From an uncultured Ruminococcus sp. (GTDB taxonomy: Bacteria > Bacillota > Clostridia > Oscillospirales > Acutalibacteraceae): a stretch of DNA of 64,000 nt. Position numbers and translations under genes: made by a program. The stretch covers positions 1 to 64,000 of the forward strand of contig CACYTI010000007.1 of NCBI GenBank assembly GCA_902777275.1, in the 5' to 3' direction. Positions within the stretch are counted from its first letter, which is position 1; each line of letters opens with the position of its first letter. Below, one piece after another: positions 23,896-32,665 of the stretch. The notes under the pieces are model-generated. The model did no database searches and was not told the origin of the DNA. It was given only the letters and a program-made list of their open reading frames with translations.

Positions 23896-24732
23896 TTACA
23901 TTACCTCCGATAGTTTTTTTAAATATTTTTCAAAGTTGACGCCGTACAGCGGATCATGGGGTTCGTTGACCGTGCCTGAAACAGATAATTCAACAAAGTC
24001 CGCGGCGGTCTGAGCCGCCTTGATCAAGTCTTTGCCGTTCAGCAGACAGCCGAATACGACCGAGGAAAAAATATCTCCCGTGCCGGAAAAGCTTCCGCCC
24101 ACGCGTTTTGCGCCGATAACAGTACAACGGTCACGGTAAACCGCGAGGTTAAGGATTTTTTCGCCGCTGTTAATCCCCGTTATTACAACGCCGCGCTTTT
24201 CGGAAAGGGGAGAAGCGAGCGAGGCGATCCTTTCGGCATAATCCGCCTCTCCTTCGTGGCTCGTCAGTTCTCCGTAATCGGCTCCGGTTAAAATACAAAG
24301 CTCGGTCAGGTTTGGAGTGATAACGGTCGCGGCGTCTGTGAGAAGCATCATTTTTTCCCGCGCTTCGCTTTCATAGCCGGGGTACAGGCTGCCGTTATCG
24401 CCCATAACGGGGTCAACGAGAACGACCGACTCTTCCTTTTTAAACGCGTGAATCACCGCAAGAGCTTCATCAATCTGTCTGCCGCTTGAGAAGTAGCCGG
24501 TACATATGCCGTCAAAGCTTTCATTGTTTGCCGCCCATGCAGCACGGAACCCCGGCATGATATCAGTCAAATCCTTTTTGAAAAAAACAGGGAACTCCGA
24601 TTGCGCGCTCAGAACAGCAGTGGGGAAGGGACAAGCCTGAATTCCCATAACCGCCAAAATCGGGAGGAATACGGCGAGCGAACACCTGCCGAATGATGAT
24701 AAATCGCTTATTACCGCTGCTTTTTTAGTCAT
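23896..24732 (-). CDS. pdxY: Pyridoxamine/pyridoxal kinase
   Basis: 278 residues, ribokinase-fold family. It uses ATP to phosphorylate B6 vitamers to their 5'-phosphates. Visible: the N-terminal VISDLSSFGRCSLAVFLPIL with the substrate-covering loop, VDPVMGDNG, the ITPNLTEL strand and the anion-hole/catalytic GGSFSGTGDIF. The wording SSFGRCSL fits clostridial pyridoxamine kinases more than ThiD. It is the first gene of the unit with the S-component; 109 bases upstream separate it from a terminator pair. The gene symbol follows the family name used for such kinases. Confidence 0.85.
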   Translation of the reverse strand: MTKKAAVISDLSSFGRCSLAVFLPILAVMGIQACPFPTAVLSAQSEFPVFFKKDLTDIMPGFRAAWAANNESFDGICTGYFSSGRQIDEALAVIHAFKKEESVVLVDPVMGDNGSLYPGYESEAREKMMLLTDAATVITPNLTELCILTGADYGELTSHEGEADYAERIASLASPLSEKRGVVITGINSGEKILNLAVYRDRCTVIGAKRVGGSFSGTGDIFSSVVFGCLLNGKDLIKAAQTAADFVELSVSGTVNEPHDPLYGVNFEKYLKKLSEVM

Positions 24733-24841
24733 GCTATCCCTCCCGCAATGATATCTTATTTGAATTCTACCACATCACTGTACATAAAGAAATAGACAGT
24801 TATATCAAAAATAAAGAGTACAGTTTTAGGCGGCAAAAAGG

Positions 24842-24869
24842 CGTGCGCACCCTGTGCGTGCGTTTTTTT
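24842..24869 (+). terminator. Terminator-like hairpin, twin of the gdhA terminator
   Basis: Stem CGTGCGCAC/GTGCGTGCG (24842-24850 with 24854-24862) and seven Ts. It is nearly identical to 36590-36617. On the minus strand it is followed by CTTTTTGCC, so it can also act leftward as a backup for the lipoprotein gene. Confidence 0.7.
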
Positions 24870-24935
24870 CAGCCATCGTTCATGCGCGCGCAGCTGAGCG
24901 GGTATTTTATTTCTTTGCAGAAATTTCCAAAAAAG

Positions 24936-24964
24936 AATAAAAAAAGCGGCGCGATTTGCGCCGC
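24936..24964 (-). terminator. Terminator after the Ser-rich lipoprotein gene
   Basis: Stem GCGGCGC/GCGCCGC (24946-24952 with 24958-24964), followed on the minus strand by TTTTTTTATTC. It lies 17 bases after the stop. Confidence 0.85.
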
Positions 24965-24981
24965 CATAAATGCATTTGATA

Positions 24982-25884
24982 TTATGAATAAACCTCGGAA
25001 ACCTTTGCGCCGTTTGTCAAAGCTCCGTCGCTGCCCGCGTAAGCCTTGTCGCCTGTGTCGGTAAGAACTTCAAAGGAGATAGACGGCTCTGTGGTGCCTG
25101 TTTTAAGAACCTCGTACTCAACTACAAGGAACTCGTAGCCGGGTGATTTGAAGTCGTAGCCGCTGAGGTCGGAGCCGTTGAATACGACACGTCCTTCAAG
25201 ATTGGGGTTAACAAGCGAGTTGTAGCTTGCGGGAGCAATCAGATAAGCGTCGGTCTTTTTAAGCATACTTGTGTCATACTGAACGCGTCCCTGGAAGTTC
25301 AGCATTTGGTTGGGAACGGTGAGATAATATGTGCAGGTCACTTTGTCGCCGACCTTATAGCTCTTTCCGGCGATTTTCAGCTCCTTAGCGCTGTCATCCT
25401 TTTTTGTTTCCGGTTTTGTTTTGGTATCGGCTGCGCCCGAGGGGGTCGGCTTGCGGGAGCCGCTGTCGGTCTTGCTGCCTGAGCTTTGAGGAGCTGCGGA
25501 GCTTTGCGCGCTTTTTGAGCTTTGAGCTTTATCCGATTCCGTCTTTGACGAGCTGCTCTTGCTTTCGGTTTTGCTTGAAGCCGAGCCCGAGGAGCTGCTC
25601 TGCTGCTTGCTGTCGGATTTTGAGGTTTTTGAATCCTTTGCCTTTGTCGTCTCTTCGGTAGCCTTGATCGGGTTGCCGCTCGGGTCAGTGATCGCGTTGC
25701 CGTTTTCGTCAACGTATACGCCGTTTACGATCTCGGTAACGACCTGGGTTTCCACCACGGTGTCGGGCGTGGCGCTTTTTGATTCACTGTTGCCGCCGCA
25801 GCCCGCCATTGCGCCCGCAGCGAGTACGGCAGCCGCGATTATAGCTGCAAGCGAGCTGTTAATGATGTGTTTTTTTGATGACAT
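24982..25884 (-). CDS. Ser/Lys-rich lipoprotein with a cohesin-like beta-sandwich
   Basis: 300 residues. A signal peptide ends in lipobox AMAGC (Cys29). Residues 33-70 hold a small DENGNAITDPSGNPI segment. About 70-165 is a Ser/Lys/Thr/Ala-rich linker suited to crossing the wall. The last 130 residues form a beta-rich domain: VGDKVTCTYYLTVPNQMLNFQGRV, then QYDTSMLKKTD, then FLVVEYEVL. That strand order and the YD...L pattern resemble the cohesin/bacterial beta-sandwich family. I cannot confirm that it binds dockerins. The point matters because two dockerin proteins are encoded at 46-48 kb. Otherwise it is simply an uncharacterised surface lipoprotein. Confidence 0.7.
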   Translation of the reverse strand: MSSKKHIINSSLAAIIAAAVLAAGAMAGCGGNSESKSATPDTVVETQVVTEIVNGVYVDENGNAITDPSGNPIKATEETTKAKDSKTSKSDSKQQSSSSGSASSKTESKSSSSKTESDKAQSSKSAQSSAAPQSSGSKTDSGSRKPTPSGAADTKTKPETKKDDSAKELKIAGKSYKVGDKVTCTYYLTVPNQMLNFQGRVQYDTSMLKKTDAYLIAPASYNSLVNPNLEGRVVFNGSDLSGYDFKSPGYEFLVVEYEVLKTGTTEPSISFEVLTDTGDKAYAGSDGALTNGAKVSEVYS

Positions 25885-26089
25885 AATGCCACTTCCTTTT
25901 CAAAATCTTTTCTTTTTTACGCATACCATTCCAACTGATATGTAATCGCAGACATATTATAGCAGATTATTTAAAAAAAATAAAGCTAAAAATAAAAATT
26001 CTTTAAAATTTTGAACAAATCGGTCAAATCAAAGGAAAACTATAAGCTAAAACAAATCATTCTTCCGCGTTGCTATATGCAAAAAAGCA

Positions 26090-26118
26090 TTGACATAGCG
26101 GGTTGTCTATTATATAAT
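26090..26118 (+). promoter_or_regulatory. Perfect consensus sigma-A promoter
   Basis: TTGACA (26090-26095), 17 bases, TATAAT (26113-26118). It fixes the start of the following gene: any start before about 26125 would lie upstream of the transcript. Confidence 0.85.
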
Positions 26119-26166
26119 GAAAATGTAAAAATATATAATTTTACACAAAAAGGAGCGTGTATTATC

Positions 26167-27051
26167 GTGCTATATGATGAAGATTTTTTGAGCGGAGAAC
26201 AGCAGAAGATTGAGGATTGCTATACCGAAATCGGTCGTCAATACTATGCCTCCCACAAAAATGACGCGGAGCCCGAATTTGCCGATTTGTTTGACTCGGT
26301 AAAGAAAAGCGAAAAAGCGATGGCTGACCACAAAGCCGAGGTTTTGCTGGCAAACGGACTTATGCTTTGTCCGCGCTGCGGAGAACAGATTTATTACAAA
26401 TCTATTTTCTGCAACTTCTGCGGTATAAGAGTTGTTGAGGAAAAGCCGGCCGAGCCCGTTGCAGAAGAGCCTGCGGCAGAGGAACCTGCTCCCGAAGAGA
26501 CCGTTGCGGAAGAGCCTGTTCCCGAAGGATCTGCCGTAGATGAGCCTGACGTCAGCGGCTTTACAGATACGGAAATTGATATGGAATCGGATTTTGAGGA
26601 TTTTCACTTTGAAAAAGCTCCCGTCAGTGAGCCTGAGCCGGACGAGGAACAATTGCCTGAAAGCGAACCGGATATCGCTCCTGCTTTCGAGCCTGCTCCC
26701 GCAGCAGATTCCGAGCCCGCAAACGGAAAAATCATCTGCAAGCACTGCGGAGCTGAAATTGACGACGACTGCTTCTTCTGCATTGAATGCGGAAAGCTTG
26801 TTGAGAAGGACGAAATGCCTGCCGCAAAAACGGAGGAAAAGTCTCAGCAAGACAATGTCCGCTTCTGTAAATGCGGCTATCGCGTAACCGACCCCGAGGC
26901 TGTTTTTTGCAACAGCTGCGGCTCACGCCTTGAAAGCAGTTCATTCGCGGGCGCCGCCAAGCCTTCTATCAAAAAGAGATGTCCGCGCTGCGGCTTTACC
27001 ACCGATGACCCCGGGGTTTTGTTCTGCATAGAGTGCGGACACAAGCTGTAA
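26167..27051 (+). CDS. Protein with four zinc ribbons and acidic linkers
   Basis: 294 residues, cytoplasmic, no membrane segment. Four CxxC...CxxC zinc ribbons are visible: CPRCGE/CNFCGI (about 66-90), CKHCGA/CIECGK, FCKCGY/CNSCGS and CPRCGF/CIECGH at the end. Between the first and second lies a Glu/Pro-rich, probably disordered stretch with repeated EEPAPEE-type units. Such proteins are usually assembly or regulatory scaffolds; no function is known. I chose GTG 26167, preceded by AAAAGGAG, because the promoter at 26090-26118 rules out the longer frame from 26011. Confidence 0.7.
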   Translation: MLYDEDFLSGEQQKIEDCYTEIGRQYYASHKNDAEPEFADLFDSVKKSEKAMADHKAEVLLANGLMLCPRCGEQIYYKSIFCNFCGIRVVEEKPAEPVAEEPAAEEPAPEETVAEEPVPEGSAVDEPDVSGFTDTEIDMESDFEDFHFEKAPVSEPEPDEEQLPESEPDIAPAFEPAPAADSEPANGKIICKHCGAEIDDDCFFCIECGKLVEKDEMPAAKTEEKSQQDNVRFCKCGYRVTDPEAVFCNSCGSRLESSSFAGAAKPSIKKRCPRCGFTTDDPGVLFCIECGHKL

Positions 27052-27138
27052 TCGCATTACTTTTACATCAAGCTTATTTACCCCGTCTTTGCACATCGTT
27101 TGAAATGATTTTTCAAAGGCGGCAAAATTGCCCACCGG

Positions 27139-27170
27139 CACCCAAGGGCGGGTGAAAGCGCCTTTGGGTG
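27139..27170 (+). other. Hairpin in the leader of the GT39-like gene
   Basis: CACCCAAGGGCG pairs with CGCCTTTGGGTG (12 base pairs, one G:T) 28 bases before ATG 27198. No T run follows, so it is not a standard terminator. It may be a leader structure. Confidence 0.4.
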
Positions 27171-27197
27171 CAAAATTTACCAAAAAGGATGGATGAA

Positions 27198-28913
27198 ATG
27201 AAACTTGGCAACAAAGCGTCGCGAATCACGCTAACGGTAATTATCTTGGTCAGTCTCGCTGTAAGCTTTATTTTCATGGCGGTAAAACAGGGTTATCACG
27301 AGGACGAGCTGCTCACCTATAATCTCGCCAATTCCTCAAAGCAGCTCGGAGTTGACGGAGAGTGGAACACACCGCAGGATTTTAACGAATATCTCGCCGC
27401 GGGCGAGCACCGCTTTGACTACAAAAACGTTTACGAGAATCAGATAACAGACGCATCTCATCCGCCGCTTTATTACGCGCTTGTTCACACCGTCTGCTCG
27501 TTTTTCCCCGGAGTGTTCAGCCGTTGGCTGGCGTTTTCAATAAATGTCGTTATGATGACGGGCTCTCTGATTTTGCTGTACAAAATAGGAAAACGCGTCA
27601 CGGGTAACAACCTTTACGCGCTGATAGGTACGGGCGGCTACGCGTTGAGCATAGCCTGTATCACCACCACAATCTATTTACGGATGTACGCGTCGCTCAC
27701 CTTTTGGGTGCTTGCGTTCCTGTATCTCACCCTGCGTATGTACGACAAAAAGAACACCGTTGGCTTTGTTGACTGCCTGCTGTTGTTCTTCACGGTCACG
27801 CTCGGAATCCTTACGCAGTATTATTTTATTCTCTGCGCGGGCTTGATCGGCTTGGTATTCCTTATTTTTAAAATCAAAGAGAAATGCTGCAAGGATTTGA
27901 TTTTCTACATCATCACCGCAGCAATCGGGGCGGGAGCCGCTCTCGCTATCTATCCCTACATAATCACAAATGTGCTCGGCGGAAACAGAGGCTTCGGTTC
28001 GTTGAAGTTAGATATCGACATGATAACCATCGTGACATACTTTATTTATAAAGTGTTCTGTTATGTGCAGATTTTGGCTAAGGATATGTTCCTTAATCAG
28101 ATTTGGCTGCTCATCCTTTGCACGGTTTGCCTGATCGTTTCGTTTATTTATCTCAGAATATTCAAAAAGAAAAAGCTGCCCCGCAAGGCGTGGTTCATAA
28201 TAGTGCCGGGAGTGCTGTATTTTATCGGAATTTCGCTTGTATCACCCTTCAACAGCGACCGTTATGTCATGGCTTGTCTGCCGCTGCTGTCGCTTGTGTT
28301 CAGCTTTGGATTTATCAGAGCATTCGGCATTATCAGGAATAAAAAGCTCAGCCTTGCGGTTCCTGCGGGAATCGTGGCGGCGAGCGCGCTTGCTTTTGCC
28401 TTGGTAAAGCCTTATTATGTCTACGGCGAAACAAATCTTTACGATCCCAAAACCGACAACTGCGTATTTGTCGGCACGGCGATGATGGAGTGGAACAAGT
28501 GCATCGACAAGTTTATGAACTACGACAGTGTGATGATAGCCAAAACTACCGATATGTCAAGCACGCTTTACGACGAGCTTGACGAGTTTGCTCAGGAGCG
28601 CGGCGTTATCACAAACGGAAAGGTCAGTTCGCTGGCGCAGAGCTTTATGAACAACGGAAGCGTTGACCGCAAGGAAAGCGACAGCCTTGGCGTTATGGTC
28701 AACGATGAAAAGCTCAGGGGGCTTGACGAGGTGACGGTTTACATCTCGCGTCTTGCCGACAGCGATAAGGTTATCAATAAAATCACCTCGGAAACCGACC
28801 TGAAAAATTATGAGCTGATTCAGAAGGACAGGCAGTTTGATGAATTTTACAATTGGTACGACTACTTTGTTGAAACCGAGTCGTATTGCAATGTTTACAG
28901 ATTCTATAAATAA
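27198..28913 (+). CDS. Polytopic GT39/GT83-like glycosyltransferase
   Basis: 571 residues. About ten hydrophobic helices are followed by a soluble C-terminal part (about 415-571). The first extracytoplasmic loop has the acidic GYHEDELLTYN, the place of the catalytic Asp/Glu pair in GT-C enzymes that use polyprenyl-phosphate sugars. The loop also carries SHPPLYYALVH, a wording typical of GT39 (PMT/ArnT-like) proteins. It probably glycosylates a surface polymer or protein outside the membrane. The start is ATG 27198, 8 bases after AAGGA. The patatin gene follows after 11 bases and should be co-transcribed. Confidence 0.8.
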   Translation: MKLGNKASRITLTVIILVSLAVSFIFMAVKQGYHEDELLTYNLANSSKQLGVDGEWNTPQDFNEYLAAGEHRFDYKNVYENQITDASHPPLYYALVHTVCSFFPGVFSRWLAFSINVVMMTGSLILLYKIGKRVTGNNLYALIGTGGYALSIACITTTIYLRMYASLTFWVLAFLYLTLRMYDKKNTVGFVDCLLLFFTVTLGILTQYYFILCAGLIGLVFLIFKIKEKCCKDLIFYIITAAIGAGAALAIYPYIITNVLGGNRGFGSLKLDIDMITIVTYFIYKVFCYVQILAKDMFLNQIWLLILCTVCLIVSFIYLRIFKKKKLPRKAWFIIVPGVLYFIGISLVSPFNSDRYVMACLPLLSLVFSFGFIRAFGIIRNKKLSLAVPAGIVAASALAFALVKPYYVYGETNLYDPKTDNCVFVGTAMMEWNKCIDKFMNYDSVMIAKTTDMSSTLYDELDEFAQERGVITNGKVSSLAQSFMNNGSVDRKESDSLGVMVNDEKLRGLDEVTVYISRLADSDKVINKITSETDLKNYELIQKDRQFDEFYNWYDYFVETESYCNVYRFYK

Positions 28914-28924
28914 AGGGTGAAATC

Positions 28925-29818
28925 ATGGGTAAAAGTGATAAGGAAAGCAGAAAAAACGCATTTGGCGTTGTGTTCTCGGGCGGAGGCTTGCAGGGAATAG
29001 CTCATGTAGGCGCGGTCAAGGCGCTGCATGAGTTAGAGCTGTTTCCGGAGTATGTTTCAGGCACAAGCTCGGGCGCGGCTATGGCGGCGCTTGTGGCTAT
29101 GGGCTGCGACTATAATTATATGAAAAGCTTTGCGGAACGCTACTGGGAAAGCTTGGCTGATTTCAGACCCATTCCCATAGTGGCACAGCTTGCGGCGCTC
29201 AAATTCAAAAAAAATACCGGCAAGGACGGACTAAAGGACGGCTCGGTTATTTCCAATGTCATTAAAAAGGCCATGGACGAAAACGGGGTCACAGGCTTTG
29301 ATGACCTTCCGATAAACCTGTCCATTTGTACAAACGATACATACACCACCGACGAGTGCATTTTTACAACGCTTGACGAGGGGCTCCAAAGCGACCACAT
29401 TCACTATATCCACGGCGCTCCGCTTGAGCTTGCGGTTCGCGCCAGCATGACATTCCCTGCGATATACACCACCTGCAATTATAATCAGTTCAACTTTATC
29501 GACGGCGGCTCCAAGGACAATCTGCCGGTTAAGATACTGCGCGATATGGGTGTCGGCAAGGTGCTTGCCATAAGCTTTGATATTATGGACTATGTTCCCG
29601 AAACGGGACTTGAAGGCATGATGAAGGTTGTGTGGCGCGCGCTCGACCTGTATTCGATCAACAGCACGCGCGAATCCATGAAGCTTGCGGATTATTGTGT
29701 GGAAATCAAAAACAGCAATACCGCGATTTTCTCAATGGAAAATTTGAACCTGACCATTCAGGAGGGGTATGACTGCGTAATGAGCTGCAAGGACGATCTG
29801 CTGCGTATCTTTAAATAA
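28925..29818 (+). CDS. Patatin-like phospholipase
   Basis: 297 residues. The patatin fold is clear: oxyanion hole FSGGGLQGIAHVGA (about 17-30), nucleophile Ser48 in GTSSG, and catalytic Asp193 in FIDGGSKDNLP. Such enzymes hydrolyse acyl esters of membrane lipids with a Ser-Asp dyad. No signal peptide, so it probably acts at the inner face of the membrane. Co-transcribed with the membrane glycosyltransferase. A terminator follows at 29880. Confidence 0.92.
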   Translation: MGKSDKESRKNAFGVVFSGGGLQGIAHVGAVKALHELELFPEYVSGTSSGAAMAALVAMGCDYNYMKSFAERYWESLADFRPIPIVAQLAALKFKKNTGKDGLKDGSVISNVIKKAMDENGVTGFDDLPINLSICTNDTYTTDECIFTTLDEGLQSDHIHYIHGAPLELAVRASMTFPAIYTTCNYNQFNFIDGGSKDNLPVKILRDMGVGKVLAISFDIMDYVPETGLEGMMKVVWRALDLYSINSTRESMKLADYCVEIKNSNTAIFSMENLNLTIQEGYDCVMSCKDDLLRIFK

Positions 29819-29879
29819 AGGGCACCTCTAAACGCCGTCGGGGAATTTCAACTGTTTTCAAAAAATAATAATATTCTTA

Positions 29880-29920
29880 AACGGCTCTGCTCCTTTTGGG
29901 GGTTGAGCCGGTTTTTTTTT
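29880..29920 (+). terminator. Terminator after the patatin gene
   Basis: Stem ACGGCTC with GAGCCGGT and a run of nine Ts (29912-29920). A short sequence just before it (GGGCACCTCTAAACG at about 29820) resembles ends of dispersed elements seen elsewhere in the window. Confidence 0.75.
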
Positions 29921-29985
29921 GCGTCAGCGCGCGCCTGTAAACAAGCGGCGGGGCAGGGGAGAGAAGGCGCAAAATACCCTGCGAA

Positions 29986-30195
29986 TCACTTAACAAACTT
30001 TTCAATATCAAGAATATAGTCGGCGGAAACGCGGTAGAGACAGCATAAGGCAATCAAATGCTTTATCGGCAGCTCACGCTTTCCGCTTTCGTATTTGCTG
30101 TATTGCTCCTGACGGGTGTGGAGAATAAAAGCAATCTGCTCCTGTGTGTATCCGTTTTTGATTCTCAGCTCTTTCAAACGCTTGCAGTAATTCAT
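29986..30195 (-). CDS. Small XRE-family DNA-binding protein
   Basis: 69 residues, essentially only a Cro/CI helix-turn-helix: LKELRIKNGYTQEQIAFIL, then the recognition helix TRQEQYSKYESGKRELPI, ending in VSADYILDI. It is probably a dimeric repressor without a sensor domain. It is transcribed alone. The 60-80 bases upstream contain the inverted half-sites ATTATACA/TGTATAAT, also found in front of the recombinase gene at 36890. Confidence 0.9.
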   Translation of the reverse strand: MNYCKRLKELRIKNGYTQEQIAFILHTRQEQYSKYESGKRELPIKHLIALCCLYRVSADYILDIEKFVK

Positions 30196-30252
30196 AATAG
30201 CCTCCGATTTATGGGTACAGTTTATTCTTTTAGGGCTTATTGTTCTAAATGA

Positions 30253-30273
30253 GAATTATACAATCTGTATAAT
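30253..30273. promoter_or_regulatory. Candidate operator upstream of the XRE gene
   Basis: GAATTATACA, 3 bases, TGTATAAT: 8-base perfect arms (30255-30262 and 30266-30273). A further CGAATTATACAAAA half-site lies at 30358-30371. The same half-sites occur at 36774-36824. Confidence 0.5.
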
Positions 30274-30385
30274 ATAACTTTCAACACTATTATAACATGT
30301 TAATATGTCCAATTGCAACTAAAATTTATGTTGACACCATTGTTAAAACAAGGCTTCCGAATTATACAAAAGCAGCGTGACGCTG

Positions 30386-30420
30386 CAAAAAAAGCTGCCT
30401 TACACATTGGTAAGACAGCT
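30386..30420 (-). terminator. Terminator of the Stn-like operon
   Basis: On the minus strand, stem AGCTGTCTTAC/GTAAGGCAGCT (30420-30410 with 30403-30393) then TTTTTTT. It lies about 30 bases after the operon's last stop. Confidence 0.88.
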
Positions 30421-30448
30421 AAGTTAAATGTTAAATTTTTTGAAGCGA

Positions 30449-32653
30449 TTATTCCTTAACTAACTTCATCAATTCCTCGCGGCTGAGTCCGCAGGTTTCC
30501 GAAAGCTTGTCGTTGGGGATAACGCGGAGGATCTTTCCGTTGTAGCGCGATACCATGACGCTCGCCTTCTCGCCGTTTATTTCAACGGTCTCCTCGGTGT
30601 ACTGCTCGTCGAGCGGAACCTGCTTAACAAGGTTTGCTTTTTCGGTAAGCGCGCCTGTGGGACAGAGCTGCACGCACAGTCCGCAGTTGTTGCATTTTGT
30701 CTGATCGAGCGGAAGCGCGAACGCGGGTGAAACCTCGGTTTTAAAGCCTCTGCCCATCAAGCCGATAGCGTGGATATCCATAACCTCGCGGCAGCTTCTC
30801 ACGCACAGACCGCAGAGAATACATTTAGCGGTGTTTCTCTCGATGAACGAGTTTTCGTCGCGGGTGTATTTTTGCGGCATCTCACCGGCAAAACGGTCGG
30901 GATCGATGTCATAACGCTGCGCGGCGTTGAGGAGCTTACACTTGAAGTACTCGCGGCAGCCGCATTCAAGGCAGCGTGAAGCCTCTGCCTTTGCCTCTTC
31001 TTCGGTAAAGCCGAGCGAAACCTCGTCAAAGCTCTTGTTGCGCACGTCGGCGGGAAGAACCTTAGGAGAAATTCTGCTCTCCTTTTTCCTGTCTGAGTAA
31101 TCAATCGTGCTTTCGTTCCGCTTGCTGATGTAGGGAACACGGGTATCAAGAGCCTGACCGTTGAGATATGCGTCAACAGCCTTTGCACAGCGGTCGGCTT
31201 CTCCGATGGCCTCAATAGCGATAGACGCGCCGCGGTTGGTCGCGTCACCTATGGCGAACACACCGTCAATGCTTGTGGTGAAGAAATCGTCGTCAGCGAC
31301 AATATTGCCGCGGTTGTTCAGCTCAAGCTCGGAAACGTCCTCGGTAACGAGCTTTTGACCGATAGCTAAAATCACGCTGTCAACAGCGATTTCCTCTGTT
31401 TTGCCCTCTACGGGAACAGGTCTGCGTCTGCCGGAAGCGTCGGGCTCGCCGAGCTCCATGATTTGCAGAGTGATAGATTTAACCTTTCCGTTCTCGCCGT
31501 TGAAGGAAAGCGGATTGGTGAGGAACTTGTAAATTACGCCCTCTTCCTCAGCCTCGTCGATTTCAAGCTTGTCGGCGGGCATTTCGTTGCGCGTTCTTCT
31601 GTAAACTACATAAACCTCTTTGGCTCCGAGACGGACGGCTGTTCTGCAGGCGTCCATAGCGGTGTTGCCGCCGCCGCAGATCGCGACCTTCTCACCGATT
31701 TCGGGAGGATTCTTCTGAATAACGGCTCGCAGGAAGTCGATACCGCCGTATACGCCCTCTAAATCCTCTCCGGGAGTGCGCATCGAGCTCGATTTCCAAG
31801 CGCCGACAGCCACGATGACCGCGTCGTTTTCGGCTTTGAGCGATTCAATGGTGAAGTCTTTTCCGAGCTTCACGTTGTTTACAAGCTTTACGCCTGATTT
31901 TTCTATAATAGAAATTTCCTTATCTAAAACCTCTTTGGGAAGACGGTACTGCGGGATTCCGTAGCGGAGCATACCGCCCATCTTGTCCATCATATCGTAT
32001 ACGGTGACGCTGTGCCCCATGATCGTGAGATAGAATGCCGCCGTAAGACCCGCAGGACCGCCGCCGATAACGGCTACCTTTTTGCCTGTTGCGGGCTGCT
32101 TTTCGGGGAGATAGCTCTCAGATTTCAAATCCATATCTGCGGCAAAAGCCTTGAGCTGAGCGATGTTTATCGGTTCCTCAACATTCTTTCTGCGGCAGGC
32201 TTTCTCGCAGGGGTGCGGGCAAACTCTGCCTATTGAAGCGGGAAGCGGAATTTTATTCTTGATAAGCTTGATAGCCGCGTCGTATTCGCCGTTTGCGATC
32301 AAGCCAACATAGCCCTGACAATCTGTTTTTGCGGGGCAGTTTAGCTGACAGGGAGCCACGCAGTCGCCGTCGTGAGCTGACATCAAAAGCTCCATCGCGA
32401 TTTTTCGCGAACGAACAACGCGCTCGCTCTCGGTGTTTACTACCATGCCTTCCATCACCTTGGCGGAGCATGAGCGCAGCAGCTTGGGAATACCCTCAGC
32501 TTCAACAACGCACAGACCGCAGGCGCCGTAAATCTCGACCGCCTTGTCGTAACACAGTGTTGGAATATCAATACCGTTCGCTTTGGCGGCTTCCAAAATC
32601 GTTGAGCCCTCGGGGGCTGTTATAGCTTTTCCGTTAATTGTTAAGTTGATCAT
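30449..32653 (-). CDS. Fused [2Fe-2S] / GltD-like flavoprotein / 2x[4Fe-4S] subunit
   Basis: 734 residues, cytoplasmic redox subunit. Order: NuoG/HydA-type [2Fe-2S] domain with Cys34, Cys45, Cys48 and Cys62; an Asp/Cys-rich linker CVAPCQLNCPAKTDC and CPHPCEKACRR (about 98-155) that binds [4Fe-4S] as in GltD/NfnB. Next come FAD and NAD(P) Rossmann motifs VAVIGGGPAGLTAAF and VAICGGGNTAMDA, then a C-terminal bacterial-ferredoxin domain CILCGLCVRSC...CNNCGLCVQLC. There is no H-cluster or molybdopterin domain. With the NuoE- and NuoF-like partners just upstream it matches the layout of the Sporomusa-type transhydrogenase (Stn), which couples NADH, NADPH and ferredoxin. Last gene, 12 bases after the NuoF-like gene. 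Confidence 0.88.
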   Translation of the reverse strand: MINLTINGKAITAPEGSTILEAAKANGIDIPTLCYDKAVEIYGACGLCVVEAEGIPKLLRSCSAKVMEGMVVNTESERVVRSRKIAMELLMSAHDGDCVAPCQLNCPAKTDCQGYVGLIANGEYDAAIKLIKNKIPLPASIGRVCPHPCEKACRRKNVEEPINIAQLKAFAADMDLKSESYLPEKQPATGKKVAVIGGGPAGLTAAFYLTIMGHSVTVYDMMDKMGGMLRYGIPQYRLPKEVLDKEISIIEKSGVKLVNNVKLGKDFTIESLKAENDAVIVAVGAWKSSSMRTPGEDLEGVYGGIDFLRAVIQKNPPEIGEKVAICGGGNTAMDACRTAVRLGAKEVYVVYRRTRNEMPADKLEIDEAEEEGVIYKFLTNPLSFNGENGKVKSITLQIMELGEPDASGRRRPVPVEGKTEEIAVDSVILAIGQKLVTEDVSELELNNRGNIVADDDFFTTSIDGVFAIGDATNRGASIAIEAIGEADRCAKAVDAYLNGQALDTRVPYISKRNESTIDYSDRKKESRISPKVLPADVRNKSFDEVSLGFTEEEAKAEASRCLECGCREYFKCKLLNAAQRYDIDPDRFAGEMPQKYTRDENSFIERNTAKCILCGLCVRSCREVMDIHAIGLMGRGFKTEVSPAFALPLDQTKCNNCGLCVQLCPTGALTEKANLVKQVPLDEQYTEETVEINGEKASVMVSRYNGKILRVIPNDKLSETCGLSREELMKLVKE

Positions 32654-32665
32654 TTTCAGCCCTCC

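Noticed and set aside
26011-26166. N-terminal extension of the zinc-ribbon protein
   Set aside because: It would start upstream of the perfect promoter at 26090-26118, and no RBS is present.
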